Assembly (NCBI GenBank): GCA_964059195.1
Contig: CAXKWD010000009.1
Location: 151,912,778 to 151,976,777 of the forward strand
Length of the DNA stretch: 64,000 bases
Reading direction: 5' to 3'
From: Ectobius pallidus
Taxonomy: Eukaryota; Arthropoda; Insecta; Blattodea; Ectobiidae
In this document: piece after piece, positions 63,845-64,000 of the stretch
How positions within the stretch are numbered: position 1 is the stretch's first letter
Layout of the letters: every line of letters starts with the position of its first letter
Translations under genes and position numbers: made by a program
Notes under the pieces: model-generated
The model's input: only the letters and a program-made list of their open reading frames with translations
Told to the model about the DNA's origin: nothing
Databases searched by the model: none

Positions 63845-64000
63845 GTGCGTATGAAGTTACAGTGTCACTCATAAAGTTCTGTGAATCTTAAACTATCTTA
63901 AGAATGCACATCGTGGGCAAAATCCAGAAACAGGTTGCCCCTTAGGCTCCGCCCACTCCAGCCATTGCGTTCCTATGGCGTCAGCCCGCTAGTCCTTTTC

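Noticed and set aside
1..64000. CRISPR array, bacterial operon or organellar insertion
   Set aside because: No spaced direct repeats, no Shine-Dalgarno-led gene clusters and no rRNA or mitochondrial gene order were seen.

Overview
The window is animal nuclear DNA, almost certainly from an insect. It holds split genes with GT-AG introns and one AT-AC intron, a histidine-rich cuticle-type secreted protein, and a dense layer of insect-type transposable elements (Penelope-like, RTE and Jockey/CR1-group LINEs, tRNA-derived SINEs, hAT, piggyBac, Tc1/mariner-pogo, PIF/Harbinger-like). The long repeat-filled introns fit a large-genome hemimetabolous insect such as a cockroach or termite. That placement is an inference.

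Four protein genes are visible, all on the + strand. (1) Epac, a cAMP-activated guanine nucleotide exchange factor for Rap (RAPGEF3/4 family), enters from the left already inside its first cyclic-nucleotide-binding domain. It runs through 17 recognisable exons from 123 to a stop at 35572 (929 residues in the window, all junction phases consistent). (2) A two-exon, 83-residue cuticle-like gene (5956-7258) lies on the same strand inside the first visible Epac intron. (3) Snr1/SMARCB1 (INI1/SNF5), a core subunit of the SWI/SNF (BAP) chromatin remodeller, is complete in nine exons from 44241 to 57577 (369 residues). (4) The last 270 bases hold what looks like the first coding exon of the mitochondrial citrate carrier (SLC25A1, fly scheggia). 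The genes do not form an operon or a shared pathway.

Layout: 1-270 Epac CNB-A exon; 270-11484 an 11.2 kb intron with the nested cuticle gene, two hAT-type elements, an AT-rich array and a LINE fragment; 11485-35572 the Epac body, whose introns carry Penelope-like, RTE, SINE, mariner and TTAA elements; 35573-44240 intergenic, with a decayed RTE LINE, a SINE, a TAA microsatellite, a pogo-like element and a 5'-truncated LINE with an open reverse-transcriptase frame ending about 180 bp before the Snr1 start codon; 44241-57577 Snr1, whose last intron contains a three-deep transposon nest; 57578-63732 intergenic, mostly transposon debris; 63733-63844 citrate carrier exon 1.

The two most unusual signals are an AT-AC (U12-type) intron in Epac (22554-24240) and a recurring architecture of Penelope-derived palindromes. 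Four or five independent insertions have inverted terminal units, a one-sided tail of 36-43 nt and 12-16 bp target duplications. Several carry hammerhead-ribozyme-like cores, one of which looks intact.
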